A stretch of DNA of 64,000 nt from assembly GCF_001425905.1 (NCBI RefSeq), contig NZ_LMDY01000013.1:626177-690176 (forward strand), read 5' to 3'. Position numbers and translations under genes: made by a program. Below are positions 43,956 to 53,289 of this stretch, one piece after another. This DNA comes from Methylibium sp. Root1272 (GTDB lineage: Bacteria; Pseudomonadota; Gammaproteobacteria; Burkholderiales; Burkholderiaceae_C). Each line of letters starts with the position of its first letter. The stretch's first letter is position 1. The notes below the pieces were generated by a model. It had not been told where the DNA came from, searched no databases, and was given only the letters and a program-made list of their open reading frames with translations.

Positions 43956-44830
43956 GGCCGCACGCTCACTTCGCCGCTGTCGATCAGGCGCAGCTCGCCG
44001 CCGTCGGTCCGCACGCGCAGTGCGCCGCGCGCGTCGACGCCCTCGGCCACGCCGCGTTCGGCGTCGGTGGACGTGGTCTGGACCGGCCTGCCGGCCAGCG
44101 CGTCGCGCGCGGCGAAGCGCGTCGCGAAGGCCTCGAAACCCCGTTGTTCGAAGACCCCCAGGGCGATGAGCAGCGGCGGTGCCAGACGCGCCAGCATTTC
44201 CGGGGCGCGTGCCAGCGGCTCGATCTCGCGCCAGCCGGCGGTGGCCTGGGTGATCTCGGGCCGCGCGTCGGGGCGCGCCAGGTTCAGGCCGACGCCGATC
44301 ACGGCGTATCGGCCGCCGTCGGGCAGCGCGGCGGTCTCGATCAGCACGCCGCCGAGCTTGCGTCCCGGCGCGCCGGGAGCCGCTTCGTCGATGAGCCACA
44401 GGTCGTTCGGCCACTTCAGCCGAACGCCGGGGTGCAAGGCCTCGGCGAGCGCCACGCCGACCGCGAGCGACAGGCCCGACCAGTCCGCGGGGGCCAGTGT
44501 CAGGCCGAGCGAGAAGGTCAGCGAACCCAGGCCGTCGGCCGTCGACGAGGAGGCGGTGGTGGTATCGGAGAACCACGTGCGGCCGAGCCGCCCGCGGCCG
44601 GCCGTCTGTCGCTCCGCCACCAGCAGGCAGGGCGCACCGTCACCGCTGCGGGCCCGCTCCAGCAGGCGCGTGCTGGTGGAGTCGGTCTCGACCAGCGCTT
44701 CGACGCTGAGGCCCGGCCTCAGCGGTTCGAGCTGGGCCCACAGCGCCTCGAGCGGCCAGCGCAGCGGCGCGATGCCGGTGCCCTGCGCGTCGACGGCGCG
44801 GCGTAGCGGGGGCACGGCAGCGTCGGGCAC
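43949..44830 (-). CDS. birA: Biotin--[acetyl-CoA-carboxylase] ligase (no HTH domain)
   Basis: BirA attaches biotin to the carboxyl carrier protein of acetyl-CoA carboxylase. The 293-residue protein has the biotin-binding GRGRLGRTW at 79-87 and KWPNDLW at 139-145, then KLGGVLIETA. The N-terminal winged-helix of E. coli BirA is absent, so it is a ligase without repressor function. The start at 44830 is 4 bp after the SET-domain gene stop, so they share a transcript, followed by the SPOR-like gene. Confidence 0.95.
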   Translation of the reverse strand: MPDAAVPPLRRAVDAQGTGIAPLRWPLEALWAQLEPLRPGLSVEALVETDSTSTRLLERARSGDGAPCLLVAERQTAGRGRLGRTWFSDTTTASSSTADGLGSLTFSLGLTLAPADWSGLSLAVGVALAEALHPGVRLKWPNDLWLIDEAAPGAPGRKLGGVLIETAALPDGGRYAVIGVGLNLARPDARPEITQATAGWREIEPLARAPEMLARLAPPLLIALGVFEQRGFEAFATRFAARDALAGRPVQTTSTDAERGVAEGVDARGALRVRTDGGELRLIDSGEVSVRPC

Positions 44831-44834
44831 GGGG

Positions 44835-45356
44835 TCAGCGCTTGGGCGCGAGCATGGTGCCGCGGCAGGCCTTGTGCCCGCAACGGCACTCGTACTGCTT
44901 CTTCAGCTTGGGGGTGTAGCGCTCGTCGATCACCAGGCCGTAATCGTAGAACAGCTCCTCGCCGGTCTTGACGGCGCGCAGCGTCTTGATGAACACGCGG
45001 CCGTCCGTCTCGTCGGCCTCGCAGTTGGGGGTGCAGGCGTGGTTGATCCAGCGTGCCGCATTGCCGCCGACCTTGGCGTCGATCACGTGGTCTTCGTCGA
45101 TGCTGAAGTAGAAGGTATGGTGCGGGTCGGCGGGGTCGTGAGGATGGCGGCGCAGCGCCTCGGGCCAGTCGATCACCTCGCCGGTGTACTCGATCAGTGT
45201 CTCGCCCTTGGCCAGCGGTCGCAACGCGAAGACGCCTTTGCCATGCACCCCGGAGCGCCGCACCTGGATGCGCCGGCCGTCGCGGCTCGCGGGGGGCGCC
45301 GTCGGTCGGGTGGCCCGGGGGGCGGGGGCGGTCTTGCGGCGCGTCGATTGCGTCAT
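44835..45356 (-). CDS. SET-domain protein lysine methyltransferase
   Basis: SET enzymes transfer methyl groups from SAM to protein lysines. The 173-residue protein has a basic N-terminal tail (MTQSTRRKTAPAPRATRP), then the SET motifs: KGVFALRPLAKGETLIEYTGE (40-60, in pieces), NHACTPNC (105-112) and ELFYDYG (134-140). A post-SET zinc cluster CRCGHKACRG (Cys157, 159, 164) with the pseudoknot cysteine completes it. All catalytic motifs are intact. A complete post-SET is rare in bacteria and common in Burkholderiales. It is the first gene of a unit with birA. Confidence 0.93.
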   Translation of the reverse strand: MTQSTRRKTAPAPRATRPTAPPASRDGRRIQVRRSGVHGKGVFALRPLAKGETLIEYTGEVIDWPEALRRHPHDPADPHHTFYFSIDEDHVIDAKVGGNAARWINHACTPNCEADETDGRVFIKTLRAVKTGEELFYDYGLVIDERYTPKLKKQYECRCGHKACRGTMLAPKR

Positions 45357-45384
45357 GTTCGAGTTTGGCTACATTGAATCATGG

Positions 45385-45411
45385 GTGCGCGCGCGTGAGC
45401 GCGTGCGCGCG
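45385..45411. repeat. Alternating purine-pyrimidine (GC) tract before topB
   Basis: Two runs of strictly alternating G/C and T (45385-45397 and 45399-45411) broken only by an A at 45398. The region lies between the SET gene and topB. Such sequence can adopt Z-DNA or simple hairpins; any regulatory use is speculative. Confidence 0.5.
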
Positions 45412-45490
45412 AGAGCCCGGATTGTAGGGACGCCCCGCCGCGTTGGCGCGCGGGACGGCGCTGCAATCGGGCGACAACGACATCGAGAAC

Positions 45491-48082
45491 ATGAGCAAAG
45501 CACTGGTCATCGCCGAGAAACCTTCCGTCGCACAAGACATCGTGCGGGCCCTGACGCCCACGAGCGGCAAGTTCGAGAAGCACGACGATCACTTCGAGAA
45601 CGAGCACTACGTCGTCACCTCGGCGGTCGGCCACCTGGTCGAGATCAAGGCGCCCGAGGAGTACGACGTGAAGCGCGGCAAGTGGAGCTTCGCGCACCTG
45701 CCGGTGATCCCGCCGCACTTCGACCTCGCGCCGATCGACAAGGCCAAGAGCCGGCTCAACGCGGTGGTCAAGCAGGTCAAGCGCAAGGATGTCACTGAAC
45801 TCATCAACGCCTGCGACGCCGGACGCGAGGGCGAGCTGATCTTCCGCCTGATCGTGCAGTACGCAGGCACCGAGAAGAAGCCGATCGACAAGCCGGTGCG
45901 CCGTCTGTGGCTGCAGAGCATGACGCCGCAGGCGATCCGCGACGGCTTCGAGCGCCTGCGCTCCGACGCCGAACTGCGCGGCCTGGCCGACGCCGCCCGC
46001 AGCCGCAGCGAGGCCGACTGGCTGGTCGGCATCAACGGCACGCGGGCGATGACGGCCTTCAACTCGCGCGACGGCGGCTTCTTCCTCACCACCGTCGGCC
46101 GGGTGCAGACGCCCACGCTCAGCATCGTGGTCGAGCGCGAGGAGAAGATCCGCAAGCACGTGGCGCGCGACTACTGGGAGATCAAGGCGAGCTTCGACGC
46201 CAAGGCTGGTTCGTACGAGGGCAAGTGGTTCGATCCGGCATGGAGGAAGAACGACGATGCCGAGCGCCGCGCCGACCGGCTCTGGAACGAGGCCGATGCA
46301 CAGGCGATCGCGCAGGCGGTGCGCGGCCAGCCGGCCACCGTCAGCGAGGAATCCAAGCCCAGCACCCAGAGCAGCCCGCAGCTCTACGACCTGACGCTGC
46401 TGCAGCGCGAGGCCAATTCGCGCTTCGGCTTCTCGGCCAAGACCACGCTGTCGATCGCTCAGGCGCTGTACGAGAAACACAAGGTGCTGACCTACCCACG
46501 GACCGACAGCAAGGCGCTGCCGGAAGACTACGTGAGCGTCGTGAAGCAGACGATGGAGATGCTCGCCACCGAGGACCTGCCCGGTCCGCTGAAGGCGCTG
46601 TCGGCGCACGCCCGCAAGGCGGTGAAGGAAGGCTACGTCAAGCCCAACAAGCGCATCTTCGACAACGCCAAGGTCTCGGACCACTTCGCGATCATCCCGA
46701 CCTTGCAGGCGCCCAAGAGCCTGACCGACATCGAGGCCAAGCTCTACGACCTGGTGGTCAAGCGCTTCCTCGCGGTGTTCTATCCGCCGGCCGAGTTCCT
46801 GGTCACGACGCGCATCTCCACCGTCAAGGCGGGCGCCTCGGAACACCGGTTCCAGACCAACGGCAAGGTGATGGTCAAGCCGGGCTGGCTGGCCGTCTAC
46901 GGCCGCGACGTGGAAGACGCCGACGCCACGCTGGTGCCGGTCGAGCCCGGCGAGGTGGTGCGCACCGAGAGCGTCGACGTCAATGCGCTGAAGACCAAGC
47001 CGCCGGCACGCTACACCGAGGCCACGCTGCTGTCGGCGATGGAGAGCGCCGGCAAGCTGATCGACGACGACGAGCTGCGCGAGGCGATGCAGGAGAAGGG
47101 CCTGGGCACGCCGGCGACGCGCGCGCAGACCATCGAAGGCCTGATTCTCGAGAAGTACATGCACCGCGACGGGCGCGAACTCATCCCCACCGCCAAGGCC
47201 TTCCAGCTGATGACGCTGCTGCGCGGCCTGCAGGTGGAGGAGCTGACCCAGCCCGAGCTGACCGGCAACTGGGAGTACCAGCTCGCCGAGATGGAGAAGG
47301 GCAAGCTCAGCCGCGACGCCTTCATGCGCGAGATCGCCGCGATGACGCAGAAGATCGTCGCCAAGGCCAAGGAGTACGATCGCGACACCATCCCCGGCGA
47401 CTACGCGACGCTGAAGACGCCCTGCCCGAAATGCGGCGGCGTCGTGAAGGAGAACTACCGGCGCTTCACCTGCGCCGGGAAATCAGGCGACGCCGAGGGC
47501 TGCGGCTTCAGCATCAGCAAGATCCCCGGCGGGCGCAGCTTCGAGCTCGACGAGGTGGAGGCCTTCATCGCGCACAAGAAGATCGGCCCGCTCGAGGGCT
47601 TCCGCTCCAAGGCCGGCTGGCCCTTCACCGCCGAACTCAAGCTGGCCTACGACGACGAAATCGCGAACTGGAAGCTCGAGTTCGACTTCGGCGACGATGC
47701 CAAGAAGGGCGAGGGCGACGGCACGCCGGTCGACTTCTCGGCGCAGCAGAGCCTGGGGGCCTGCCCCAAGTGCAAGGGGAATGTCTACGAGCACGGCAGC
47801 AGCTACGTCTGCGAGCACGCAGTCGGCGCGCACGTCACCTGCGATTTCAAGAGCGGCAAGATCATCCTGCAGCAGCCGGTGGCGCGCGAGCAGATGACCC
47901 GGCTGCTGCAGGAAGGCAAGACCGAACTGCTGGAGAACTTCGTGTCGAACAAGACGCGGCGCAAGTTCAAGGCCCGCCTCGCCTGGGATGCCAAGGAAGG
48001 CAAGGTCGGATTCGAGTTCGAGCCGCGGGTGGCCAAGGTGCCCGCCAAGAAGTCCGGGGTTCGCGCCGGCACCAAATCATGA
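45491..48082 (+). CDS. topB: DNA topoisomerase III
   Basis: This type IA topoisomerase relaxes and decatenates DNA through a single-strand break. The 863-residue protein shows EKPSVAQDI (Glu9), the metal-binding DAGREGE (Asp109, Glu113, Glu115) and the catalytic Tyr335 in VLTYPRTDSKALPEDY. C-terminal zinc-ribbon-like segments follow (CPKCGGVVKENYRRFTC, ACPKCKGNVYEHGSSYVC). The ATG at 45491 is chosen over a longer frame starting at 45443 because MSKALVIAEKPS is the family start. The upstream 130 bp hold the GC tract at 45385-45411. Confidence 0.97.
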   Translation: MSKALVIAEKPSVAQDIVRALTPTSGKFEKHDDHFENEHYVVTSAVGHLVEIKAPEEYDVKRGKWSFAHLPVIPPHFDLAPIDKAKSRLNAVVKQVKRKDVTELINACDAGREGELIFRLIVQYAGTEKKPIDKPVRRLWLQSMTPQAIRDGFERLRSDAELRGLADAARSRSEADWLVGINGTRAMTAFNSRDGGFFLTTVGRVQTPTLSIVVEREEKIRKHVARDYWEIKASFDAKAGSYEGKWFDPAWRKNDDAERRADRLWNEADAQAIAQAVRGQPATVSEESKPSTQSSPQLYDLTLLQREANSRFGFSAKTTLSIAQALYEKHKVLTYPRTDSKALPEDYVSVVKQTMEMLATEDLPGPLKALSAHARKAVKEGYVKPNKRIFDNAKVSDHFAIIPTLQAPKSLTDIEAKLYDLVVKRFLAVFYPPAEFLVTTRISTVKAGASEHRFQTNGKVMVKPGWLAVYGRDVEDADATLVPVEPGEVVRTESVDVNALKTKPPARYTEATLLSAMESAGKLIDDDELREAMQEKGLGTPATRAQTIEGLILEKYMHRDGRELIPTAKAFQLMTLLRGLQVEELTQPELTGNWEYQLAEMEKGKLSRDAFMREIAAMTQKIVAKAKEYDRDTIPGDYATLKTPCPKCGGVVKENYRRFTCAGKSGDAEGCGFSISKIPGGRSFELDEVEAFIAHKKIGPLEGFRSKAGWPFTAELKLAYDDEIANWKLEFDFGDDAKKGEGDGTPVDFSAQQSLGACPKCKGNVYEHGSSYVCEHAVGAHVTCDFKSGKIILQQPVAREQMTRLLQEGKTELLENFVSNKTRRKFKARLAWDAKEGKVGFEFEPRVAKVPAKKSGVRAGTKS

Positions 48083-48123
48083 CGTCAACGGCTTGTACGG
48101 CGCAGGCGCGTCATGGGAGCGCA

Positions 48124-48639
48124 ATGAAGGTGCTTTGCCTGGTCGCGACGTTGTTTGTGGCTGGATGCGGCGGCGGCGGCGGGGATGACCAACCACCGCG
48201 TACCACGATCTCATTTCGAGGCGCCACCGGCGATTACATCTCCCAGGGCCAGTCAGCGAAGTACAGCGATGTCGACAGCACGGTGTCGACCACCTACTCG
48301 GCGGGATACTTCCACGCCACCTTCGAGGCGCCTGACCTTTCGCACCGGTGGTCGATTGATCTGGCTTCCCCGAACGGTGAAGCCTTGGTGCCGGGAACGT
48401 ATGCCGACGCTTGGCGTGCCGCGTTCCGCAACGGGCACAACGGCGTGGATTTCTATGGCGATGGCCGTGGCTGCAATGAGGTGTTCGGCGCATTCGTCGT
48501 CCTGGAGATCGGTTACGACTCCACCGGTCGGTTGAACCGCTTCGCCGCCGACTTCGAGCAACGCTGCGAAACGGTGACCTCTCCACAGTTGCGCGGATCC
48601 GTTCGTATCAACAGCACGATCTCGCCGACTTATCAATGA
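48124..48639 (+). CDS. Uncharacterised lipoprotein
   Basis: The 171-residue product has a lipoprotein signal (MKVLCLVATLFVAGC, Cys15) followed by GGGGGDDQPP. The mature part contains RWSIDLASPNGEALVPGTYADAWR and NGHNGVDFYGDGRGCNEVFGAF, a beta-sheet-looking domain with two cysteines. No family is recognised. Codon use is less G/C-rich at third positions than the neighbours, which hints at recent acquisition. The true start is the ATG at 48124; it lies 41 bp after topB. Confidence 0.7.
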   Translation: MKVLCLVATLFVAGCGGGGGDDQPPRTTISFRGATGDYISQGQSAKYSDVDSTVSTTYSAGYFHATFEAPDLSHRWSIDLASPNGEALVPGTYADAWRAAFRNGHNGVDFYGDGRGCNEVFGAFVVLEIGYDSTGRLNRFAADFEQRCETVTSPQLRGSVRINSTISPTYQ

Positions 48640-48768
48640 GTCGGCTCATACCAATGCGCGTTCAACCCTATCAAGTCGCTGGAGCGCTTCGGCTCAGTGC
48701 AGTCGTTGGGATGCGGCGGTTCTAAGCATCCTCCGGCCCGCGCCGGGGGACGTGAACGCAACGTGCCC

Positions 48769-49206
48769 TCAGCGCAGCACCAACACCGGGATCGCGGCGT
48801 GCGTCAGCACCTTCTGGGTCTCGCTGCCCAGCAGCAGGGCCTTGAGGCCGCGGCGGCCGTGCGAAGCCATCACGATCAGGTCGCAGCCGGACTGCGCCGC
48901 CGTGTCGTTGATCGCCTCGTAGGGATGATCGTGCGTGACGACCAGGCTGTGACAGGGCACCCCGATTTCCTGTGCCGCGCGCTCCACCTCGGCCAGGAAC
49001 TTGCGCGCCTGAGCCTTGCATTCGGCCACGAACTCCTCGCGGGTGTCCTCGAGCATCGTGGTGCGGTAGGTCAGCGTGTGGAAGGTCGGCACGACGTGGA
49101 TCGCAGTGATGCGTGCCTGCTGTTCCTTGGCGAACTGCAGGGCTTTGCGGGTCGTTGCCTCGGAAGGGCTGGATCCATCGGTCGGCAATAGCAGATGCTT
49201 GAACAT
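48769..49206 (-). CDS. uspA: Universal stress protein A family protein
   Basis: This is an ATP-binding stress protein. The 145-residue UspA-type fold begins MFKHLLLPTDGSSPSEATT and has the nucleotide loop ASHGRRGLKALLLGSETQKVL (G-2x-G-9x-G). A perfect AAGGAGGT lies 6 bases before the ATG at 49206, so it is strongly translated. It diverges from the AEC transporter gene. Its downstream side (48640-48768) holds no gene and no clear terminator. Confidence 0.93.
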   Translation of the reverse strand: MFKHLLLPTDGSSPSEATTRKALQFAKEQQARITAIHVVPTFHTLTYRTTMLEDTREEFVAECKAQARKFLAEVERAAQEIGVPCHSLVVTHDHPYEAINDTAAQSGCDLIVMASHGRRGLKALLLGSETQKVLTHAAIPVLVLR

Positions 49207-49291
49207 GGCAACCTCCTTGGCTGTGCCTTGAAAGATTAGTTCACGATGGAGCGATGCGCGACCGCTTCCGCATCTCCTGGATACTCGATCC

Positions 49292-50257
49292 ATGTCTCCG
49301 TTGATCTTCCTCAAGCTCCTGGCGATCTTCGTGACGATCGGCATCGGCTGGGCGGCGGGGCGCTGCAAGCCGTTCGCCGGCGGCGAGGCGGCGCGCATCC
49401 TCTCGAATGCGGCGTTCTACGTGTTCGCGCCGGCGCTGCTGTTCCGGGCCACCGCACGCATCGACCTGGGCACCTTGCCCTGGCAGGCGCTGGGCGCCTT
49501 CTTCGTGCCCGTGGTGGCCTGGATGCTGGTCGTCTACCTGCAGCAGCGTCGCCGCCGTGACACCGCTGCCGCGCAGCCCGCGGTGCGCGCCATCACCGCC
49601 TCGTTCGGCAACAACGCCCAGCTCGGCATCCCGATGGCCGCCGCGCTGTTCGGCGAGGTCGGCCTGCAGCTGCACCTGTCGATCGTCAGCCTGCACGCGC
49701 TGATCCTGCTCACGGTGCTGACGCTGCTGGTCGAGCGCGACCTGGCCCATGCGATCGCGCGCGATGCCGGCCAGTCGCCGTCGCTGTCGCGCACGCTGCT
49801 GCTGACCGTGCGCAACACCGTCATCCACCCGATCGTGTTGCCGGTGCTGGCCGGCATGGCCTGGAACCTGACCGGCGCGCCGATCCCCGGCCCGATCGAC
49901 GAGGTGCTGCAGATGCTGGGCACCGCGGTCGTGCCGCTGTGCCTGGTGGCGATCGGCCTGTCGCTCGGTCACTACGGCCTGCGCGGCGCGGCGGGCCCGG
50001 CGCTGATGCTGGCGGCGGCCAAGCTGCTGGTGCAGCCGGCGCTGGTGCTCGCGGTCGGCTACGGCATGGGCCTGCGCGGGCTGCCGCTGGCGGTGATCGT
50101 CATGGCCGCGGCGATGCCGACCGGCTCGAACGCGCTGATGTTCGCGCAGCGCTACCGCAGCGGCGAGGCCGAGGCGACCGCGGCGATCGTGATCTCGACG
50201 CTGGCCTTCGCCGCGACCGCGCCGCTGTGGCTGCTGCTGACGCAGTGGTTGAGCTGA
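49292..50257 (+). CDS. AEC-family (auxin efflux carrier-type) transporter
   Basis: The 321-residue protein has about ten hydrophobic segments. The conserved N(F/S)FGNNAQLGIPMAAALFGEVG region (around residue 100, with Asn pair) and a C-terminal MPTGSNALMFAQRYR are AEC marks. Such carriers move organic or amino acids; the substrate is unknown. It is divergent from uspA and followed by proA after 59 bp. Confidence 0.9.
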   Translation: MSPLIFLKLLAIFVTIGIGWAAGRCKPFAGGEAARILSNAAFYVFAPALLFRATARIDLGTLPWQALGAFFVPVVAWMLVVYLQQRRRRDTAAAQPAVRAITASFGNNAQLGIPMAAALFGEVGLQLHLSIVSLHALILLTVLTLLVERDLAHAIARDAGQSPSLSRTLLLTVRNTVIHPIVLPVLAGMAWNLTGAPIPGPIDEVLQMLGTAVVPLCLVAIGLSLGHYGLRGAAGPALMLAAAKLLVQPALVLAVGYGMGLRGLPLAVIVMAAAMPTGSNALMFAQRYRSGEAEATAAIVISTLAFAATAPLWLLLTQWLS

Positions 50258-50316
50258 GCTGAAAAGCCGAGGCCCGCCGCTCGGCAGGGCCGGCCCTGCT
50301 TTGCGACAATCCGGCC

Positions 50317-51606
50317 ATGAACGCTCCCGACGCCACCCCCGTGATCGCGCTGATGGACCGCCTGGGCAGCGCGGCGCGCAGCGCGTCGACCGCGATGGCC
50401 GCCGCGTCGACGGCGGCGAAGAACGCGGCGCTGCTGGCGCTGGCGCGCGAGATCCGGGCCGGGGCTGCGCAGCTGGCCGCGGAGAACGAGCGCGACCTCG
50501 ACGCGGCCACCCGCGCCGGCCTGGCCGCGCCGATGGTCGACCGCCTGCGCCTCACCGACAAGGTGATCGCGCTGATGGCCGAAGGCTGCGAGCAGGTCGC
50601 CGTGCTGCCCGACCCGATCGGCGAGATGACGAACCTGCGCCGGCGCCCGAGCGGCATCACCGTCGGCCAGATGCGCGTGCCGCTGGGCGTGTTCGGCATG
50701 GTCTACGAGAGCCGGCCGAACGTGACGATCGACGCCGCCTCGCTGGCCATCAAGAGCGGCAACGCCGCGATCCTGCGCGGCGGGTCCGAGGCGCTGCATT
50801 CGAACACCGCGCTGATGGCGCTGGTGGCGCGCGCGCTGGCCGAGGCCGGGCTGCCGGGCGATGCCGTGCAGCTGGTGCCCACCACCGACCGCGCCGCAGT
50901 CGGCCGGCTGATCGCCATGCCGCAGTACGTCGACGTGATCATCCCGCGCGGCGGCAAGGGCCTGATCGAGCGCATCGCCGCCGAGGCCACGGTGCCGGTC
51001 ATCAAGCACCTGGACGGCAACTGCCATGTGTACGTCGACGCCAGCGCCGACCTCGACCTGGCGGTGCGCGTGACCGACAACGCCAAGACCCAGAAGTACA
51101 GCCCCTGCAATGCGGCCGAATCGCTGCTGGTGCACCGCGATGTCGCGGCGGCCTTCCTGCCGCGCATCGGCGCGGTGTTCGCGGCCAAGGGCGTGGAGAT
51201 GCGCTGCGGCCCGCGCGCCAAGGCGCTGCTGGCGGCCGTGCCTGGCGCGAAGCTGGTCGACGCGACCGAGGCCGACTGGGCCGAGGAATACCTCGCGCCG
51301 GTGATCAGCATCAAGCTGGTCGATTCGCTCGACGAGGCGATTGCGCGCATCAACCGCTACGGCTCGCATCACACCGACGCGATCCTGACCACGAACCACC
51401 CGAACGCGATGCGCTTCCTGCGCGAGGTCGATTCGGCCAGCGTGATGGTCAATGCCAGCACGCGTTTCGCCGACGGCTTCGAGTTCGGCCTGGGCGCCGA
51501 GATCGGCATCAGCACCGACAAGTTCCACGCCCGCGGGCCGGTGGGCCTCGAGGGCCTGACCTCGATGAAGTGGGTGGTGTTCGGGCAGGGCGAGGTCCGC
51601 ACCTGA
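50317..51606 (+). CDS. proA: Glutamate-5-semialdehyde dehydrogenase
   Basis: ProA reduces gamma-glutamyl phosphate to glutamate semialdehyde in proline synthesis. The 429-residue protein carries the aldehyde-dehydrogenase signature [34 protein letters not shown], and the catalytic Cys in [18 protein letters not shown]. The length is normal. It is followed by queC 7 bp later. Confidence 0.97.
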   Translation: MNAPDATPVIALMDRLGSAARSASTAMAAASTAAKNAALLALAREIRAGAAQLAAENERDLDAATRAGLAAPMVDRLRLTDKVIALMAEGCEQVAVLPDPIGEMTNLRRRPSGITVGQMRVPLGVFGMVYESRPNVTIDAASLAIKSGNAAILRGGSEALHSNTALMALVARALAEAGLPGDAVQLVPTTDRAAVGRLIAMPQYVDVIIPRGGKGLIERIAAEATVPVIKHLDGNCHVYVDASADLDLAVRVTDNAKTQKYSPCNAAESLLVHRDVAAAFLPRIGAVFAAKGVEMRCGPRAKALLAAVPGAKLVDATEADWAEEYLAPVISIKLVDSLDEAIARINRYGSHHTDAILTTNHPNAMRFLREVDSASVMVNASTRFADGFEFGLGAEIGISTDKFHARGPVGLEGLTSMKWVVFGQGEVRT

Positions 51607-51613
51607 TCGGCAC

Positions 51614-52321
51614 ATGAGCCTCGATCCGCGCGGCGCACTCGTCCTGTTCTCCGGCGGTCAGGACTCGACCGCCTGCCTGGCCTGGGCGCTGGAGCACCAC
51701 GCGCACGTGGAGACCATCGGCTTCGACTACGGCCAGCGGCACGTCGTCGAACTCGAATGCCGCATGCCGGTGCGCGAGGCCATCGCGCGTTCGTTCCCGC
51801 TGTGGGCCGGCCGGCTGGCCAACGACCACGTTCTCGACCTCGGTCTGCTCGGCCAGATCTCCGACACCGCGCTGACCTCGGCCCGCGAGATCGAGATGCA
51901 GGCCAACGGCCTGCCGAGCACCTTCGTGCCGGGTCGCAACCTGCTGTTCCTCGGCTTCGCGGCCACCGTGGCCTACCGGCGCAACCTCAGCGTGCTGGTC
52001 GGCGGCATGTGCGAGACCGACTACTCCGGCTACCCCGACTGCCGCGACAACACCCTCAAGGCGCTGCAGGTCGCGCTGAGCCTGGGCATGGCCACGCCGA
52101 TGACGATCGAGACGCCGCTGATGTGGCTCGACAAGGCGCAGACCTGGGCGTTGACCGATCGCCTGGGCGGCTCGGCCTTGAACGAGTTGATCCTCGAGCA
52201 CACCCACAGCTGCTACCTCGGCGACCGCAGCGTGCGCCATGCCTGGGGCTACGGCTGCAATGCCTGCCCGGCCTGCGAGTTGCGGCGCAAGGGCTACGAG
52301 GCCTGGTGCGCCAGCGCCTGA
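51614..52321 (+). CDS. queC: 7-cyano-7-deazaguanine synthase
   Basis: QueC makes preQ0, the precursor of the tRNA nucleoside queuosine. The 235-residue protein has the PP-loop [14 protein letters not shown] (residues 13-26) and a C-terminal zinc site in the [22 protein letters not shown] region. The adjacent proA overlaps in timing, not function. It precedes lemA by 67 bp. Other queuosine genes are not in the window. Confidence 0.96.
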   Translation: MSLDPRGALVLFSGGQDSTACLAWALEHHAHVETIGFDYGQRHVVELECRMPVREAIARSFPLWAGRLANDHVLDLGLLGQISDTALTSAREIEMQANGLPSTFVPGRNLLFLGFAATVAYRRNLSVLVGGMCETDYSGYPDCRDNTLKALQVALSLGMATPMTIETPLMWLDKAQTWALTDRLGGSALNELILEHTHSCYLGDRSVRHAWGYGCNACPACELRRKGYEAWCASA

Positions 52322-52388
52322 GGCACGCCGCGGTCGCCGCGACCGCTGGCGTAGAGTCGGCAGCCATGTTGGCGGCCCCCCTTTCCCG

Positions 52389-53030
52389 ATGAGCACGACG
52401 CGCACGGTCCTCGTCGCGCTGTTGGCCCTTCTGCTGTTCTGGGGCGTGGGAGCCTACAACCGCCTGGTGCGCCTGCGCAGCGCGGTCGGCGCGAGCTGGG
52501 GGCCGATCGACGTCCAGCTGCGTCGTCGCCAGGCGCTCGCCTTCGAGCTCACCGAACTGCTGGCCAGCGACGAGGCGCGGCCGGCGATGGGTGACGCGGT
52601 CGGCGCCGCGATGCTGCAGACCGTGGTGGCCGCGACCCGGCAGGCGCAGGCCGCGGCCGACCACGCGCAAGGGCGACCCACCAGCGCCGGTGCGATCCAG
52701 AGCCTCGGGCTCGCCGAGCAGGTGCTCGAAGGGGCGCTGCGGCCACTGCGCGTGCTGATCGAAGCCCGCGCCGACCGTTTCGACATGATGGCGACCGTGG
52801 AGCGCGTGGAGACCTTGATGAATGATCTGCAGGAGACCGACGCGCAGATCGCCTTCACGAGGCGTGTCTTCAAGGACGCCGTCACCGATTTCAATGCGGC
52901 GGTGCACGAACTGCCGACGCGGCTGATCGCCAGCCTGTTCGGTTTCCGGCCGGCGGCGGCGCTGCAGGCCGCCACGCCCGACCGTGGACCGGACTCCCAG
53001 ATCGCGTCGTCGTTCGGCGACCGCGTCTGA
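52389..53030 (+). CDS. LemA family protein
   Basis: The 213-residue protein has one N-terminal membrane helix (TVLVALLALLLFWGVGAYNRLVRLR) followed by a long coiled-coil-like helical region. RRQALAFELTELLASDE sits early, with ETDAQIAFTRRVFKDAVTDFN near the end, the LemA signature. Its function is unknown; it is usually followed by an M48 peptidase gene. Here only debris follows (53038-53230). I chose the ATG at 52389; earlier in-frame codons lie outside the family. Confidence 0.9.
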   Translation: MSTTRTVLVALLALLLFWGVGAYNRLVRLRSAVGASWGPIDVQLRRRQALAFELTELLASDEARPAMGDAVGAAMLQTVVAATRQAQAAADHAQGRPTSAGAIQSLGLAEQVLEGALRPLRVLIEARADRFDMMATVERVETLMNDLQETDAQIAFTRRVFKDAVTDFNAAVHELPTRLIASLFGFRPAAALQAATPDRGPDSQIASSFGDRV

Positions 53031-53037
53031 GAGTCGA

Positions 53038-53230
53038 TGAGCCGGCCGGCCCTGGTGGAAACCGCGCGCCGCCTGATGGGGGCCGACGGTGAGGTGAGTC
53101 CGCTCGATCGCTGCGCTGGGTGACGTTGCCCTAACTGCTCGGCGACGCGCTGCGGCTTGCGGCCACGCTGCTGGACGTTCCGCTGCCGGCGGGCCTCGCG
53201 GCGCGCTACACCGAGCCGGGCTGGGCCTGA
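53038..53230 (+). pseudogene. Remnant of a degraded gene after lemA, probably an M48-peptidase-type C-terminus
   Basis: The frame from an ATG at 53038 reads SRPALVETARRLMGADGEVS and stops after 28 codons. In a shifted frame the following bases read LRWVTLP, a TAA stop, then LLGDALRLAATLLDVPLPAG and ARYTEPGWA before a TGA at 53230. The two parts look like one protein tail split by a frameshift and a stop. LemA genes are usually followed by an M48 peptidase, whose C-terminus can contain an ADGEVS-like segment; the rest is gone. The identity is inferred. Confidence 0.45.
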
Positions 53231-53289
53231 CGCCATCGCGCGGCGCACGAGGCCGCTCGGCCGGCGGCGGCCGCCTACACTGCGCGGCC

